Assembly: GCF_014268655.2 (NCBI RefSeq)
Contig: NZ_JABWQX020000001.1
Span: forward strand, 1,580,001-1,644,000
Reading direction: 5' to 3'
Source of the DNA: Pseudomonas marvdashtae
GTDB taxonomy: Bacteria; Pseudomonadota; Gammaproteobacteria; Pseudomonadales; Pseudomonadaceae
DNA length: 64,000 nucleotides
Shown here piece by piece: positions 35,039-43,326 of the stretch (its first letter is position 1; every line of letters starts with the position of its first letter). A program made the translations under genes and the position numbers. The notes under the pieces are model-generated. The model was not told where the DNA came from and did no database searches. It saw only the letters and a program-made list of their open reading frames with translations.

Positions 35039-36370
35039 TCACTTAAGCGGAGCAGCCTTACGGTCCACTGGGTACCGGGTTTTGGAAATCTTCACCGTCC
35101 TTGGCCTTCCCGGCCTTGGGCGGTGATTCAGAAACATTCCTCCTACTCCTCCCCTCAGCTCGCTTAGCCTCCTTCCTGTTGCCGATACCGGATTAGCTGC
35201 TGCCATCACTATCAACTGCACCGCTATGTACTGGCAGGCAGGCTTGAACCGTATATCCGAAGGTGCGCGGCCGAACGCTACAGCGGCTTGGCTGGCCTCT
35301 CTACGAATAATGTTATAAGCCAGCAAAAGCCCCCAGACCTCCTGATAAATCAACTCGACTTTCTTACTGCGCAGCGTTACCGCGTTCTGTTGCATCGAGC
35401 TTTTGATATCCCTGAAGCCCAGCTCAATCTCCCATCGCTCCAGGTACAGCTCAGCCACAGCTGCGGTGTCGTAGTCCTCGACAGGCAGAGAGGTAAGCAG
35501 CGATCTGACTTTCCCATGGCTTTCATAGCTAACTTCACGCACTTCCCAACTCAGGGGCAACTCAGGATTTCGTTTACGTGCCTGAGGGGAAACCTTCATC
35601 CGGACGAGACGGTCGTGCTCGCCGTAGCGCTCTACTTCCTCCATGACCAAATTCTTGCGAGCAGGTGTCAGCCAGTGTCGGTTCGTGCCGCCACCAACCA
35701 CGCTTAGCAGTAGATCCGCGCCCCAGAAGCCTTTGTCGAACAAGGTGATCGAATTGTCCGGAATTTGCCCCAGAAACGTTTCGGCCAACCGCATTTCACT
35801 GCCCCGATAAGGGCTGAGCTGCGCATCGAGGATGACATGCGAACGGACATTCATCAGCGCAACGAGCCGCAGCATCGGAAACGGGGTCTGACGGTCGGTG
35901 CCGGTATTACCGGAGCCAAAATGTTCTCTGAGCTCAGGTGAGTCAGCAGTTCGCAGTAGTGCACCGTCCACCGCGAAGACTTGTAGACCGTTCCAGTCAT
36001 CTCCCTCGTAGCGCTCGTTGCCCCAATGTTTACCGGTCTGACGGAACAGCGATTCAACTGGGTCAGCGCCCAGCCTTTTGCGAGCTTCAGTTACCCCGCT
36101 TCGGGCCAGCAACTGATCAGAAGCCAAGCCTTGCGCGCAGATATTCAAACGCCTGGCGACCTCATGAACAGGCTCATCGCGGAACAGAGCCATGCCCAAA
36201 ACTAGCCAAAGAACTTGATCGCTCGGCAAGCGGCGCCGTCGTATCGTGGCTTGCGCCGAGAGGTTCAGCGCACTCGCTACCCACTCGATGGGGATGTTCT
36301 GAGTGAAGGTGCTCAGGTCAGAAAAATTGAAGAGATCGCCGAGGTCGAGCAACTGCTGCTGAATGGGCAT
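35039..36370 (-). CDS. IS4-family transposase
   Basis: The protein has 443 residues. An N-terminal IS4-type domain (LFNFSDLSTFTQNIPIEWVASAL; LARSGVTEARKRLG) precedes a DDE catalytic core with VDGALLRT (first Asp) and FDKGFWGADLLL (second Asp). The C-terminal signature is YLERWEIELGFRDIK, matching the IS4 Y-(2)-R-(3)-E-(6)-K motif. The ATG at 36370 follows a hairpin with a U-tract and has no clear ribosome site, so expression should be low. Confidence 0.93.
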   Translation of the reverse strand: MPIQQQLLDLGDLFNFSDLSTFTQNIPIEWVASALNLSAQATIRRRRLPSDQVLWLVLGMALFRDEPVHEVARRLNICAQGLASDQLLARSGVTEARKRLGADPVESLFRQTGKHWGNERYEGDDWNGLQVFAVDGALLRTADSPELREHFGSGNTGTDRQTPFPMLRLVALMNVRSHVILDAQLSPYRGSEMRLAETFLGQIPDNSITLFDKGFWGADLLLSVVGGGTNRHWLTPARKNLVMEEVERYGEHDRLVRMKVSPQARKRNPELPLSWEVREVSYESHGKVRSLLTSLPVEDYDTAAVAELYLERWEIELGFRDIKSSMQQNAVTLRSKKVELIYQEVWGLLLAYNIIRREASQAAVAFGRAPSDIRFKPACQYIAVQLIVMAAANPVSATGRRLSELRGGVGGMFLNHRPRPGRPRTVKISKTRYPVDRKAAPLK

Positions 36371-36403
36371 AAAAAAATCCGATGCCAGGGTCTGACATCG
36401 GAT
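36371..36403 (-). terminator. Terminator-like hairpin directly in front of the transposase start
   Basis: Read on the minus strand, ATCCGATG-TCAGACCCTGG-CATCGGAT is followed by TTTTTT and then immediately the transposase ATG. Such a structure would stop transcripts running in from outside the IS and mask translation initiation. Confidence 0.7.
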
Positions 36404-36451
36404 TCTCTAGAAAGCCCGGCTTGGACTCAAATGCTTAAGTGAACAGCATTA

Positions 36452-36463
36452 CGTCACCGAATG
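36452..36463. repeat. Target site duplication, right copy
   Basis: CGTCACCGAATG, same as 35018-35029. Confidence 0.9.
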
Positions 36464-36599
36464 GGGCTTTTTTTTGCAGTTATTTTTAGAGAATTGGACG
36501 TTTCGTAAATATTTTTAATCTTTTTCCTACAGACAATTGCTTTCACGTTTCTTTCACACTCGCACGCGTAGTCTCAGCTCATCCGTTAGAAAGCAGTAC

Positions 36600-36628
36600 C
36601 TGCCCGTTTCCCCAGCGGGCTTTTTTTT
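36600..36628 (+). terminator. Rho-independent terminator without an obvious upstream gene
   Basis: The GCCCG-TTTCCCCAG-CGGGC hairpin is followed by eight T residues. No coding frame lies between the IS right end and this site, so it may end a small RNA transcribed from about 36490-36560, or a read-through transcript. Confidence 0.7.
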
Positions 36629-36751
36629 GCCTGTCATAAAACTACCCTCATGTTTGTGGTCCAACCGTCATGGCTGACGCGGTTTGGCGTACACTCGCGC
36701 TCGCGCGCATCGGCCATCTACCCCTGATGCGGCATTCTTGAGGTTTTTATC

Positions 36752-37165
36752 ATGCGTTTGACTTTGTCCACCTTGGTGCTTGGGCTTGTGGTCGCTCAGG
36801 GCGCAATGGCCGCTGGCGACGGTACCGCTGCGGTCGGCGGTGGTCTTGGCGGTGTCTTGGGTAACGTGGTCGGCCAGCAGATGGGCGGCAGCACAGGCGC
36901 TGCGATTGGCGCCGGTGTCGGTGGCGCAGCCGGCAGCGCGGTGGGGGCTCGCAAGGGCAGCCGTACGGAAGCGGCCATTGGCGGTGGCCTGGGTTCGGCC
37001 GGCGGTTCGATTGTGGGCAACCGCCTGGGCGGTTCTACCGGGTCGACCATTGGCGCGGGCGTCGGCGGTGCGGCTGGCGGAGCGTTGGGCAGCAACCTGT
37101 CCAACGATAACGACGGCCATTCCGGTGGCAAGAAGAAGCACAAGCACAAGAGAAAACACCGCTGA
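36752..37165 (+). CDS. Secreted glycine-zipper protein
   Basis: The protein has 137 residues with a signal peptide (about 1-20, AQGAMAAGDG). About 90 residues of repeated glycine-zipper motif follow (GGGLGGVLGNVVGQQMGGSTG repeated with variation) and the tail is basic, KKKHKHKRKHR. Glycine-zipper segments pack as membrane helices, so it is probably associated with the outer or inner membrane. The histidine-rich tail could bind metal or polyanions. ATG 36752 has GAGG upstream; a terminator follows. Confidence 0.8.
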   Translation: MRLTLSTLVLGLVVAQGAMAAGDGTAAVGGGLGGVLGNVVGQQMGGSTGAAIGAGVGGAAGSAVGARKGSRTEAAIGGGLGSAGGSIVGNRLGGSTGSTIGAGVGGAAGGALGSNLSNDNDGHSGGKKKHKHKRKHR

Positions 37166-37185
37166 GCGGACGCTTGATTGAAGAG

Positions 37186-37211
37186 ACCCGGCCTAGTGCC
37201 GGGTTTTTTCT
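37186..37211 (+). terminator. Rho-independent terminator after the glycine-zipper gene
   Basis: The ACCCGGC-CTAGT-GCCGGGT stem is followed by TTTTT, 21 bases after the stop. Confidence 0.9.
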
Positions 37212-37285
37212 TATTGGGCATTTCCCGGAACGTTTGCCCGACCACCGCCTCGAACGCATACACACTTGCAATAGTGAGGTCTGCC

Positions 37286-37459
37286 ATGACGCCGGAAACC
37301 GAAGGCAAGGAAGAAAAAGGCCCCTCGGGCGTTCCGTTCATCAATGATCCGGGCGTGAATGACCCGGGCAATGAAGATCCAGGTTCGCTGATGGACGACG
37401 CTCAGGTTCCGCTGATCGAGGGCGAAGATACTGAGCCTGAAGATGAATCCTACGATTGA
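37286..37459 (+). CDS. Small acidic hypothetical protein
   Basis: The protein has 57 residues from ATG 37286, with GTGAGG about 10 bases upstream. It is very acidic and rich in Pro, Gly and Asp (FINDPGVNDPGNEDPGSLMDD), hence probably disordered, without signal peptide. It sits with a second acidic small gene (37517) and a Ser/Gly-rich secreted protein gene. Function unknown. Confidence 0.6.
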   Translation: MTPETEGKEEKGPSGVPFINDPGVNDPGNEDPGSLMDDAQVPLIEGEDTEPEDESYD

Positions 37460-37516
37460 AGCTGCCCAAGCGCAGCGCCGATGTCCTCGTAAAACTGCAT
37501 GATCAGGAGATTTGCC

Positions 37517-37723
37517 ATGACTGCCGACTCGCCTGTCCCAGACGATGATGAAACCCCGGAATATCCGTTGCCATCGCCAACCGACTCCCTGAGTCGCGAT
37601 CAGCGTCCACCTGAGGACGAGGAGGCCGGTGTAGAACAAGTACCAAGCGACGACCAGGATGTCGAGGCGACTCCGGACGACCCGGACATTGCCGGTGACG
37701 ACGCTTCCGGCAAGCCAAGCTGA
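37517..37723 (+). CDS. Small acidic, disordered hypothetical protein
   Basis: The protein has 68 residues from ATG 37517, preceded by CAGGAG. It consists largely of Asp, Glu, Pro and Ser (VPDDDETPEYPLPSPTDS; DDQDVEATPDDPDIAGDD). No domain is visible. It follows another acidic small gene by 57 bases and probably shares its transcript. Confidence 0.6.
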   Translation: MTADSPVPDDDETPEYPLPSPTDSLSRDQRPPEDEEAGVEQVPSDDQDVEATPDDPDIAGDDASGKPS

Positions 37724-37809
37724 TTGACAATCCGCCCGTCGATTTTGCGGCACCATCGGCGTGCCAGGGGTGCCAGACATCAGGTAGTCATCTTAAAAGG
37801 AGATTGACC

Positions 37810-38178
37810 ATGATGAAGTCAAACCTGAAGGCTTTGGCACTCGCCGGTGTTCTTTGTGCCAGTCCATTGGCGGTTTTCGCCCAGTCCTCGGACGACGCAC
37901 CCGTGGACAAGGGAGGCATGCCGCCCTCGACCCAGATGGACGCCGGATCCACCACCGAGCAGACCGGCAACGCCTTGCCTCCCGGTTCTGTGGGTGGCGG
38001 CAATGGTGGCGATGCCAGCGGCAGCAGCACCAGTCCGGGAACCGGCAGTGGCTCGACCAGCGGTGGCAGTACGATGGGCGGCGGATCTTCCGGCTCAAGC
38101 AGTGGAACCGGTAGCAGCAGCGGTGGCAGCTCAAGCGGCGGCGGATCAGGCTCCGGTTCGGGTGCGTCCGGCGGCTAG
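37810..38178 (+). CDS. Secreted Ser/Gly-rich low-complexity protein
   Basis: The protein has 122 residues from ATG 37810 (AAGGAG upstream): a clean signal peptide (about 1-25, AVFAQSSDD), a short spacer (DKGGMPPSTQMDAGSTTEQ) and then about 70 residues almost wholly Ser, Gly and Thr. It is probably exported and unstructured. Such proteins are common in Pseudomonas with unknown role. Confidence 0.7.
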   Translation: MMKSNLKALALAGVLCASPLAVFAQSSDDAPVDKGGMPPSTQMDAGSTTEQTGNALPPGSVGGGNGGDASGSSTSPGTGSGSTSGGSTMGGGSSGSSSGTGSSSGGSSSGGGSGSGSGASGG

Positions 38179-38213
38179 GGCACAACCCACTGTCGATCAC
38201 CCCTGTGTTCGTG

Positions 38214-38255
38214 GCGAGGGATTCTGTTCCTTTGGGGGCGAAGCGCCCCCAAAGG
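38214..38255. repeat. REP-like fragment with 12-bp perfect hairpin
   Basis: GTGGCGAGGG, the outer end of the REP element seen elsewhere, is followed by CCTTTGGGGGCG-AAG-CGCCCCCAAAGG (38229-38255). There is no T-tract, so it is a repeat-type hairpin and not a standard terminator. Confidence 0.6.
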
Positions 38256-38432
38256 CAGCCCGTCGCTGCCCGGTCAAGCAGCAGCTCATCCCTCGTCACC
38301 TCGTTACGAAAATTTCCCATTGCCTGCATCCAGCGCGCCTCGTTATTCTGCTGAATCCTTTAAGGCGAACACGTTGCGCTGGCCGCACCTGAGCCCTCCC
38401 TGAAATGTTGTGTTAATAACGGATCAGATGCG

Positions 38433-39128
38433 ATGAATGCACCGCTGAAAAAGTTGGGCCCGATCAAAGCCGTGATCTTCGACATGGATGGCCTGCTGTT
38501 GGACACCGAAGGCATCTATACAGAGGTTACGTCCATCATTGCCGAGCGCTACGGGCGTACGTTCGACTGGAGCCACAAGCAGAACATCATCGGGCGCGGC
38601 GCGGGTGACCTGGCTCGTTATGTGGTCCAGGCGCTGGAGCTGCCGATCACCCCGGAAGAGTTCCTGGTCATCCGCGAACCGCTGATGCGCGAACGTTTTC
38701 CTCATGCCCTGGCGATGCCCGGCGCTGAGGAATTGGTGCGCCATTTGAAGGCCCATGACGTGCCCATCGCGGTAGGAACCAGTTCGGCGCGCCAGTCGTT
38801 CGAGCTGAAAACCACGCTGCACCGGGACTGGTTCGCGCTGTTCGATTTCATCGTGACGGCGGATGATCCGGAAGTGGGCGCGGCCAAGCCGGCGCCGGAT
38901 ATCTTCCTCACTGCGGCCCGTCGCCTCGGCGTTGCGCCGAAAGATTGTCTGGTCTTCGAGGACTCGCCGTTCGGCGTGACGGCGGCAAAAGCCGCGGGCA
39001 TGACCGCTATCGCTATTCCGGATTCGGCCATGGCTGACGAGAAGTATGCCCATGCCGACGGGATCATTCGCTCGCTCAAGCTGTTCCAGCCAAGCCTGTG
39101 CGGTTTGCCAGAGATGGAGTGGGCCTGA
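38433..39128 (+). CDS. HAD-family phosphatase (beta-phosphoglucomutase-like)
   Basis: The protein has 231 residues. HAD motif I is VIFDMDGLLLDTEG, motif II lies around VGTSSARQSFELK, the motif III lysine is in GAAKPAPDIF, and motif IV is VFEDSPFGVTAAKAAG. A helical cap lies after motif I. It is predicted to dephosphorylate a small phospho-sugar or nucleotide; the substrate is not deducible. Confidence 0.88.
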   Translation: MNAPLKKLGPIKAVIFDMDGLLLDTEGIYTEVTSIIAERYGRTFDWSHKQNIIGRGAGDLARYVVQALELPITPEEFLVIREPLMRERFPHALAMPGAEELVRHLKAHDVPIAVGTSSARQSFELKTTLHRDWFALFDFIVTADDPEVGAAKPAPDIFLTAARRLGVAPKDCLVFEDSPFGVTAAKAAGMTAIAIPDSAMADEKYAHADGIIRSLKLFQPSLCGLPEMEWA

Positions 39129-39149
39129 CGACACACTGCGAGGCAACGC

Positions 39150-39188
39150 AAAAACGCCGGTCATGGCTCAACCATGACCGGCGTTTTT
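39150..39188. terminator. Bidirectional terminator
   Basis: ACGCCGGTCATGG-CTCAA-CCATGACCGGCGT, with A5 before and T5 after, lies between the convergent HAD and SDR genes and can serve both. Confidence 0.9.
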
Positions 39189-39201
39189 GTGTGGCTTGGG
39201 A

Positions 39202-39948
39202 TCAGGCGCCAAAGCCGCCGTCGATGGTCAGGCTGGCCCCGGTGATATAGGCCGCTTCCGGGCCTGCCAGATAGGCAACGAAGCTGGCGATTTCTTCCAC
39301 CGTGCCATAACGCCCTACAGCCATGAGATCCATCAGGCTGGACGCGAAGTCGCTGTCTGCTGGATTCATGTCAGTGTCCACTGGACCGGGCTGCACGTTG
39401 TTGACGGTGATACCCCGTGGGCCGAGGTCGCGCGCCAGGCCTTTGGTCAGGCCCACCAGGGCAGACTTGCTCATGGCGTAAGGTGCACCGCCCGCGAAGG
39501 GCATGCGGTCGGCGTTGGTGCTGCCGATGTTGATGACTCGACCGCCTTCGGTCATGTGGCGCGCGGCGGCCTGGGTGGCGACAAAGACGCTGCGCACGTT
39601 GACGGCCAGGGTCCGGTCGAAATCCTCCAGCTTGAACTCGTCCAGCGGTGCCATCGCCAGGACACCGGCGTTGTTGACCAGGATGTCCAGCCGGCCAAAA
39701 GCGTCCACAGTCGCATCGACGGCGCTGCGGATGGCGTCGGCGTCAGCGCTGTCAGCCTTGATCGCCAAGGCCTTGCCACCGGCTGCGGTGATGCTGTTCT
39801 GCAGTTCTTCGGACTTGGCGGCGGAACTGACGTACGTGAAGGCGACTGCAGCGCCTTGCGCAGCGAGGCGTTTGACGATGGCGGCGCCGATGCCGCGGGA
39901 ACCGCCTTGGATCAAGGCGACTTTACCGTTCAGTGTCTGATTGCTCAT
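39202..39948 (-). CDS. SDR-family oxidoreductase
   Basis: The protein has 248 residues from ATG 39948 (GGAG upstream on the minus strand). Classical short-chain dehydrogenase motifs are the cofactor-binding GGSRGIGAAIV, NNAGVL, the catalytic Ser region INIGSTN and YAMSK (Tyr and Lys). It is 3-oxoacyl-reductase-like; the substrate is unknown. It is divergent from a LysR regulator 125 bases away, its likely controller. Confidence 0.9.
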   Translation of the reverse strand: MSNQTLNGKVALIQGGSRGIGAAIVKRLAAQGAAVAFTYVSSAAKSEELQNSITAAGGKALAIKADSADADAIRSAVDATVDAFGRLDILVNNAGVLAMAPLDEFKLEDFDRTLAVNVRSVFVATQAAARHMTEGGRVINIGSTNADRMPFAGGAPYAMSKSALVGLTKGLARDLGPRGITVNNVQPGPVDTDMNPADSDFASSLMDLMAVGRYGTVEEIASFVAYLAGPEAAYITGASLTIDGGFGA

Positions 39949-40073
39949 GGAGGTCTCCAAAGGTGCCGAGGCGAGGTGCCGCGGTTGATGGGGCGAGTAT
40001 CAAGACTCGGCTGACGGCTGTGTAGACCTCCTTTGATATAGTCTGTGTGAACCAAAAGTTTATAGTGAGCGCC

Positions 40074-40997
40074 ATGGAGACTTTCAGCAGTATCGAATGC
40101 TTCGTCCGCAGCGCCGAGGTCGGCAGTTTTGCCGAGGCAGCGCGACGCTTGAGCCTGACCCCGGCGGCGGTGGGCAAAAGCGTGGCCAAGCTTGAAGCGC
40201 GCCTGGGCGTGCGGCTGTTCCAGCGCAGCACTCGCAGCCTGACACTGACCGAGGCCGGGCAGTTGTTCCTGCGAGAAGTGGGCAGCAGTTTCAATACGAT
40301 CCAGAACGCCGTCGCCAACCTGGCCAGCGCCGGTGGGCAGCCAGCCGGTACGCTTAAGGTGAGCATGGGCACGGCGTTCGGACGACTGTTTGTCGTGCCA
40401 TTACTAGGGGAATTCCTGCGGCGGTACCCGGCGATCAACCCGGACTGGCATTTCGATAATCGCCAGGTTGACCTGATCGGGCAGGGCTTCGACGCGGCCA
40501 TCGGGGGCGGGTTCGAGCTGCCTCAAGGCGTGGTGGCGCGCAAACTGACGGTGGCACATCGGGTGTTGGTCGCGTCCGAAGGTTATCTACAGAATCATGC
40601 TGCGATCACTGAGCCGCAAGATCTGGCGCACCATCAAGGCATCCTGATTCGTTCGCCACAGACCGGGCGTGTCCGTTCCTGGCAACTGACCAATCGCAAC
40701 CGGGAACATAGCCCGCTGATGCTCAAGGCGCGCATGACTATGAGTGACTCGGAAGCCGACTGCGCGGCCGCCGCCCAAGGGTTGGGGATCGGGCTGGTGA
40801 GCATGCCGATCGCCATTCCTTTCCTGGAGTCCGGGGGGTTGCAGCGAGTCCTGCCAGACTGGTACGTCGATGACGGCAACATCTCCATTTATTACGCCGA
40901 GCACAAACTGCTGCCGGGCAAGACCCGGGCGTTCGTGGATTTCATCATTGAACAGTTTGCCGAGCAGGGGCTTGCGCAGCGGTTCAGCGCGGTCTGA
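40074..40997 (+). CDS. LysR-family transcriptional regulator
   Basis: The protein has 307 residues from ATG 40074. The N-terminal helix-turn-helix (about 1-60; GSFAEAARRLSLTPAAVGKSVAKLEARLGVRLFQR) is followed by a substrate-binding domain (about 90-295). The divergent layout with the SDR gene is the classical LysR arrangement. The inducer is unknown. Confidence 0.9.
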   Translation: METFSSIECFVRSAEVGSFAEAARRLSLTPAAVGKSVAKLEARLGVRLFQRSTRSLTLTEAGQLFLREVGSSFNTIQNAVANLASAGGQPAGTLKVSMGTAFGRLFVVPLLGEFLRRYPAINPDWHFDNRQVDLIGQGFDAAIGGGFELPQGVVARKLTVAHRVLVASEGYLQNHAAITEPQDLAHHQGILIRSPQTGRVRSWQLTNRNREHSPLMLKARMTMSDSEADCAAAAQGLGIGLVSMPIAIPFLESGGLQRVLPDWYVDDGNISIYYAEHKLLPGKTRAFVDFIIEQFAEQGLAQRFSAV

Positions 40998-41006
40998 AGT
41001 TTGAAC

Positions 41007-41735
41007 TCATCGCGCAAACCGCCCCGGCCAGCCAATGATGGTCTTCGGTCGGGGCGTCGCGTAGGTGCGTACTTTTGACGTCGACAAGCCCAAGCGCACC
41101 AGTGATTCGGCGATGGTCACCGCTGCGGTTACCCCATCGACCACCGGCACGCCAGTGCGCTGGCGGATCTGTTCATCGAGCCCGGCCATGCCGCCGCAAC
41201 CCAGGCAGATGACCTCGGCCTTGTCCTGGCTGACCGCCAGTTCGGCCTGGTACACGATGGCTTCGAGTGCCCGTTGTGGATCCTGCTCAAGTTCCAGCAC
41301 CGCCAGGCCACTGGCCCGCACAGAGGCACAGCGGTCGAACAGTCCTGAGAGCTTGAGGCGGTCCTCGATCAGCGGCACCGTGCGGTCCAAGGTAGTGACA
41401 ACCGAATAGGCATGACCGAGGAACATCGCGGTGCTGGCGCCGGCATCGGTGATGTCCACCACCGGCACGTTCAGCAGCTCCTGCAAACCTTCGCGGCCAT
41501 GTTCGCCATAACCGGCTTGGATGACCGCGTCGAACGGCTGGTCGTAAGACATCACCCGGTCCATCACGGCGATTGCTGCCAGATAGCTTTCAAAGTTGCC
41601 TTCGATGGAGTCGGCACCAAAATGCGGCGTCAACCCGATGATCTCGGTGCCCGGCGCGGCTACGGCCTGGGCCTGTCGGGCGATGGCCTGGGTGATGGAT
41701 TCGGTGGTGTTGACGTTGACGACAAGAATTCGCAT
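41007..41735 (-). CDS. Asp/Glu/hydantoin racemase-family protein lacking the first catalytic Cys
   Basis: The protein has 242 residues and aligns with hydantoin/allantoin racemases. The second catalytic cysteine is kept (Cys180 in ICLGCGGMAG). At the first site, where racemases have ACFGDPG, it reads AGYGEHG, so Gly75 replaces the cysteine. A two-base racemisation as in HyuE is therefore doubtful; a one-base isomerase or lyase role is possible. It is 62 bases downstream of an NCS1 permease gene and probably co-transcribed. Confidence 0.8.
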   Translation of the reverse strand: MRILVVNVNTTESITQAIARQAQAVAAPGTEIIGLTPHFGADSIEGNFESYLAAIAVMDRVMSYDQPFDAVIQAGYGEHGREGLQELLNVPVVDITDAGASTAMFLGHAYSVVTTLDRTVPLIEDRLKLSGLFDRCASVRASGLAVLELEQDPQRALEAIVYQAELAVSQDKAEVICLGCGGMAGLDEQIRQRTGVPVVDGVTAAVTIAESLVRLGLSTSKVRTYATPRPKTIIGWPGRFAR

Positions 41736-41796
41736 GAGCTGTCCTTTTTAAACACATACATGAGCGGCCCGCACCTGACGGGCCACCGGTCATGGA

Positions 41797-43326
41797 TCAA
41801 TGGCTGACGTTATCCACGGCGATGGATTCGCCGCTGACGTCCTCGTAATACGGCTGGCGCTTGGCAATGATCAGGTACAGCAACCCTGCAATCGAAGCGC
41901 CAATCAGCCAGGAAAACGGTGAAACGCTGTCGAAACCGGGCACCAGCGCCAGGATAATCGCGATCAGCGCCGCAGGAATGAACGCTCCCACCGCCCGCAG
42001 ATTGACCCCATTGCTGTAGAAATACGCACCATTTGGGTCCTCGCTGTACAGTTGCGGCACGTTGATGCGGCCTTTTCGCAGCAGCCAGTAATCGACCATG
42101 ATCACGCCGTACAACGGCCCGAGCAGGGCGCCGAGGCCGGACAGGAAATACACAATCACTAGCGGGCTGTTGTACAGGTTCCATGGCAGGATCAGCACGG
42201 CAATGGCGGCGCTGATCAGCCCGGCGCGACGGAAGTTCAGGTATTTGGGCGCCAGATTGCTGAGCACGAAGGCCGGGGCGACGAAGTTGGCCATGATGTT
42301 CACCGCCACGGTCACGATCAGGAACGCCAGGCAGCCGAGCACCAGGAAGAAGGTGTTGGGGATCGAGGCGATGACCTGGGTCGGGCTTTCGATGATCTGG
42401 CCGTTGATCTGGAACTGCGCACCGCACAGCAGGATTGTGATCGCGGCAAACAGCAGAATGTTTACCGGCAAGCCCCAGAAGTTTCCGACGACTATGGTCC
42501 GACGGCACGGCGAAGACCGGGCGAAGTCGCAGAAATTGAGAATCAGCGTGCCATAGATGGCCAGCCACAACGCGCCACCGGCGAATATGTTGCGCCACAT
42601 CTCGCCGCCGGTCAGCGGTTCACGGATTGACCACGCGATGGTGGCATCGGCCTGGATGTACATCCAACCGGCCAGCGCCGCGACTGTCACCAGGATGACT
42701 GGCCCGGCAAAGCCTTCGTAACGGCGCACCGTTTCCATGCCGTAGGCCAGGATCATCAGTTGCACGAACCAAATCGCCACGAAGCACACCCAGCCCAGGC
42801 TCGATAGCCCAAGGATCGAGTTGTGATCGTACTCGGCGAAGCCAGGATGGATCGCGGTCAACAGCACTCGGAACACCACCGAAGCGAGGTATGTCTGAAT
42901 GCCGAACCAGGCGATGGCAATGACTGCCCTGATCAGCGCAGGAATCTGCGCGCCGTGGATGCCGAAACTGATTCGGCTGATGACGGGAAACGGCACCCCG
43001 GTCTTTTGTCCCATGTACCCGGACAGGTTCATGAAGCCATACACCAACGCCGCGCCGATTCCCAGGGACAGGAGGATCTGCCAGCCGCCCAGGCCCAGTG
43101 CGTACAGGCCGATGGCAAATGAGTAATTGGCGATGTTGTGCACATCGTTGGTCCACAAGGCGAAGATGCTGTAGCGGCCCCAGCGGCGGCCTTCGGCCTT
43201 GGTCGGTGCGAGATCCTTATTGTGTAGCCTGGGGCTCAACGTGGGAAGGACTGCGGTTGGGTCATCAAAGGCAGTAGTCGGGGAGGGCAGATCCAGCGCG
43301 ATATTATTGGAGAGACTTGTACGCAT
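41797..43326 (-). CDS. NCS1-family nucleobase/hydantoin/allantoin permease
   Basis: The protein has 509 residues from ATG 43326, chosen because AGGAG lies 9 bases upstream; an ATG 14 codons earlier is possible. It has twelve predicted helices. NCS1 motifs include ALWTNDVHNIANYSFAIGLYALG and the loop GQKTGVPFPVISRISFGIHG. It imports hydantoins, allantoin or nucleobases with Na+ or H+. Its partner is the racemase-like gene downstream. A GntR-type palindrome lies in the promoter region. Confidence 0.9.
   Translation of the reverse strand: MRTSLSNNIALDLPSPTTAFDDPTAVLPTLSPRLHNKDLAPTKAEGRRWGRYSIFALWTNDVHNIANYSFAIGLYALGLGGWQILLSLGIGAALVYGFMNLSGYMGQKTGVPFPVISRISFGIHGAQIPALIRAVIAIAWFGIQTYLASVVFRVLLTAIHPGFAEYDHNSILGLSSLGWVCFVAIWFVQLMILAYGMETVRRYEGFAGPVILVTVAALAGWMYIQADATIAWSIREPLTGGEMWRNIFAGGALWLAIYGTLILNFCDFARSSPCRRTIVVGNFWGLPVNILLFAAITILLCGAQFQINGQIIESPTQVIASIPNTFFLVLGCLAFLIVTVAVNIMANFVAPAFVLSNLAPKYLNFRRAGLISAAIAVLILPWNLYNSPLVIVYFLSGLGALLGPLYGVIMVDYWLLRKGRINVPQLYSEDPNGAYFYSNGVNLRAVGAFIPAALIAIILALVPGFDSVSPFSWLIGASIAGLLYLIIAKRQPYYEDVSGESIAVDNVSH

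Larger units (their letters stand above)
35030..36451. mobile_element. IS4-family insertion sequence, intact, 1,422 bp
   Basis: Perfect 18-bp terminal inverted repeats, TAATGCTGTTCACTTAAG (35030-35047) and its complement (36434-36451), bound a single transposase gene on the minus strand. 12-bp direct repeats flank both ends. Open frame and matching ends imply a recent, possibly active insertion. The transposase stop codon (35039-35041) lies within the left inverted repeat. Confidence 0.95.
35013..36475 (+). terminator. Intrinsic terminator split by the IS element
   Basis: Left arm AGCCCC (35013-35018) and right arm GGGGCT (36463-36468) with T8 (36468-36475) become one hairpin, AGCCCC-GTCACCGAAT-GGGGCT-TTTTTTT, when the IS and one 12-bp target copy are removed. 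It would have ended a plus-strand transcript, most likely that of the small gene at 34818. Confidence 0.75.
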
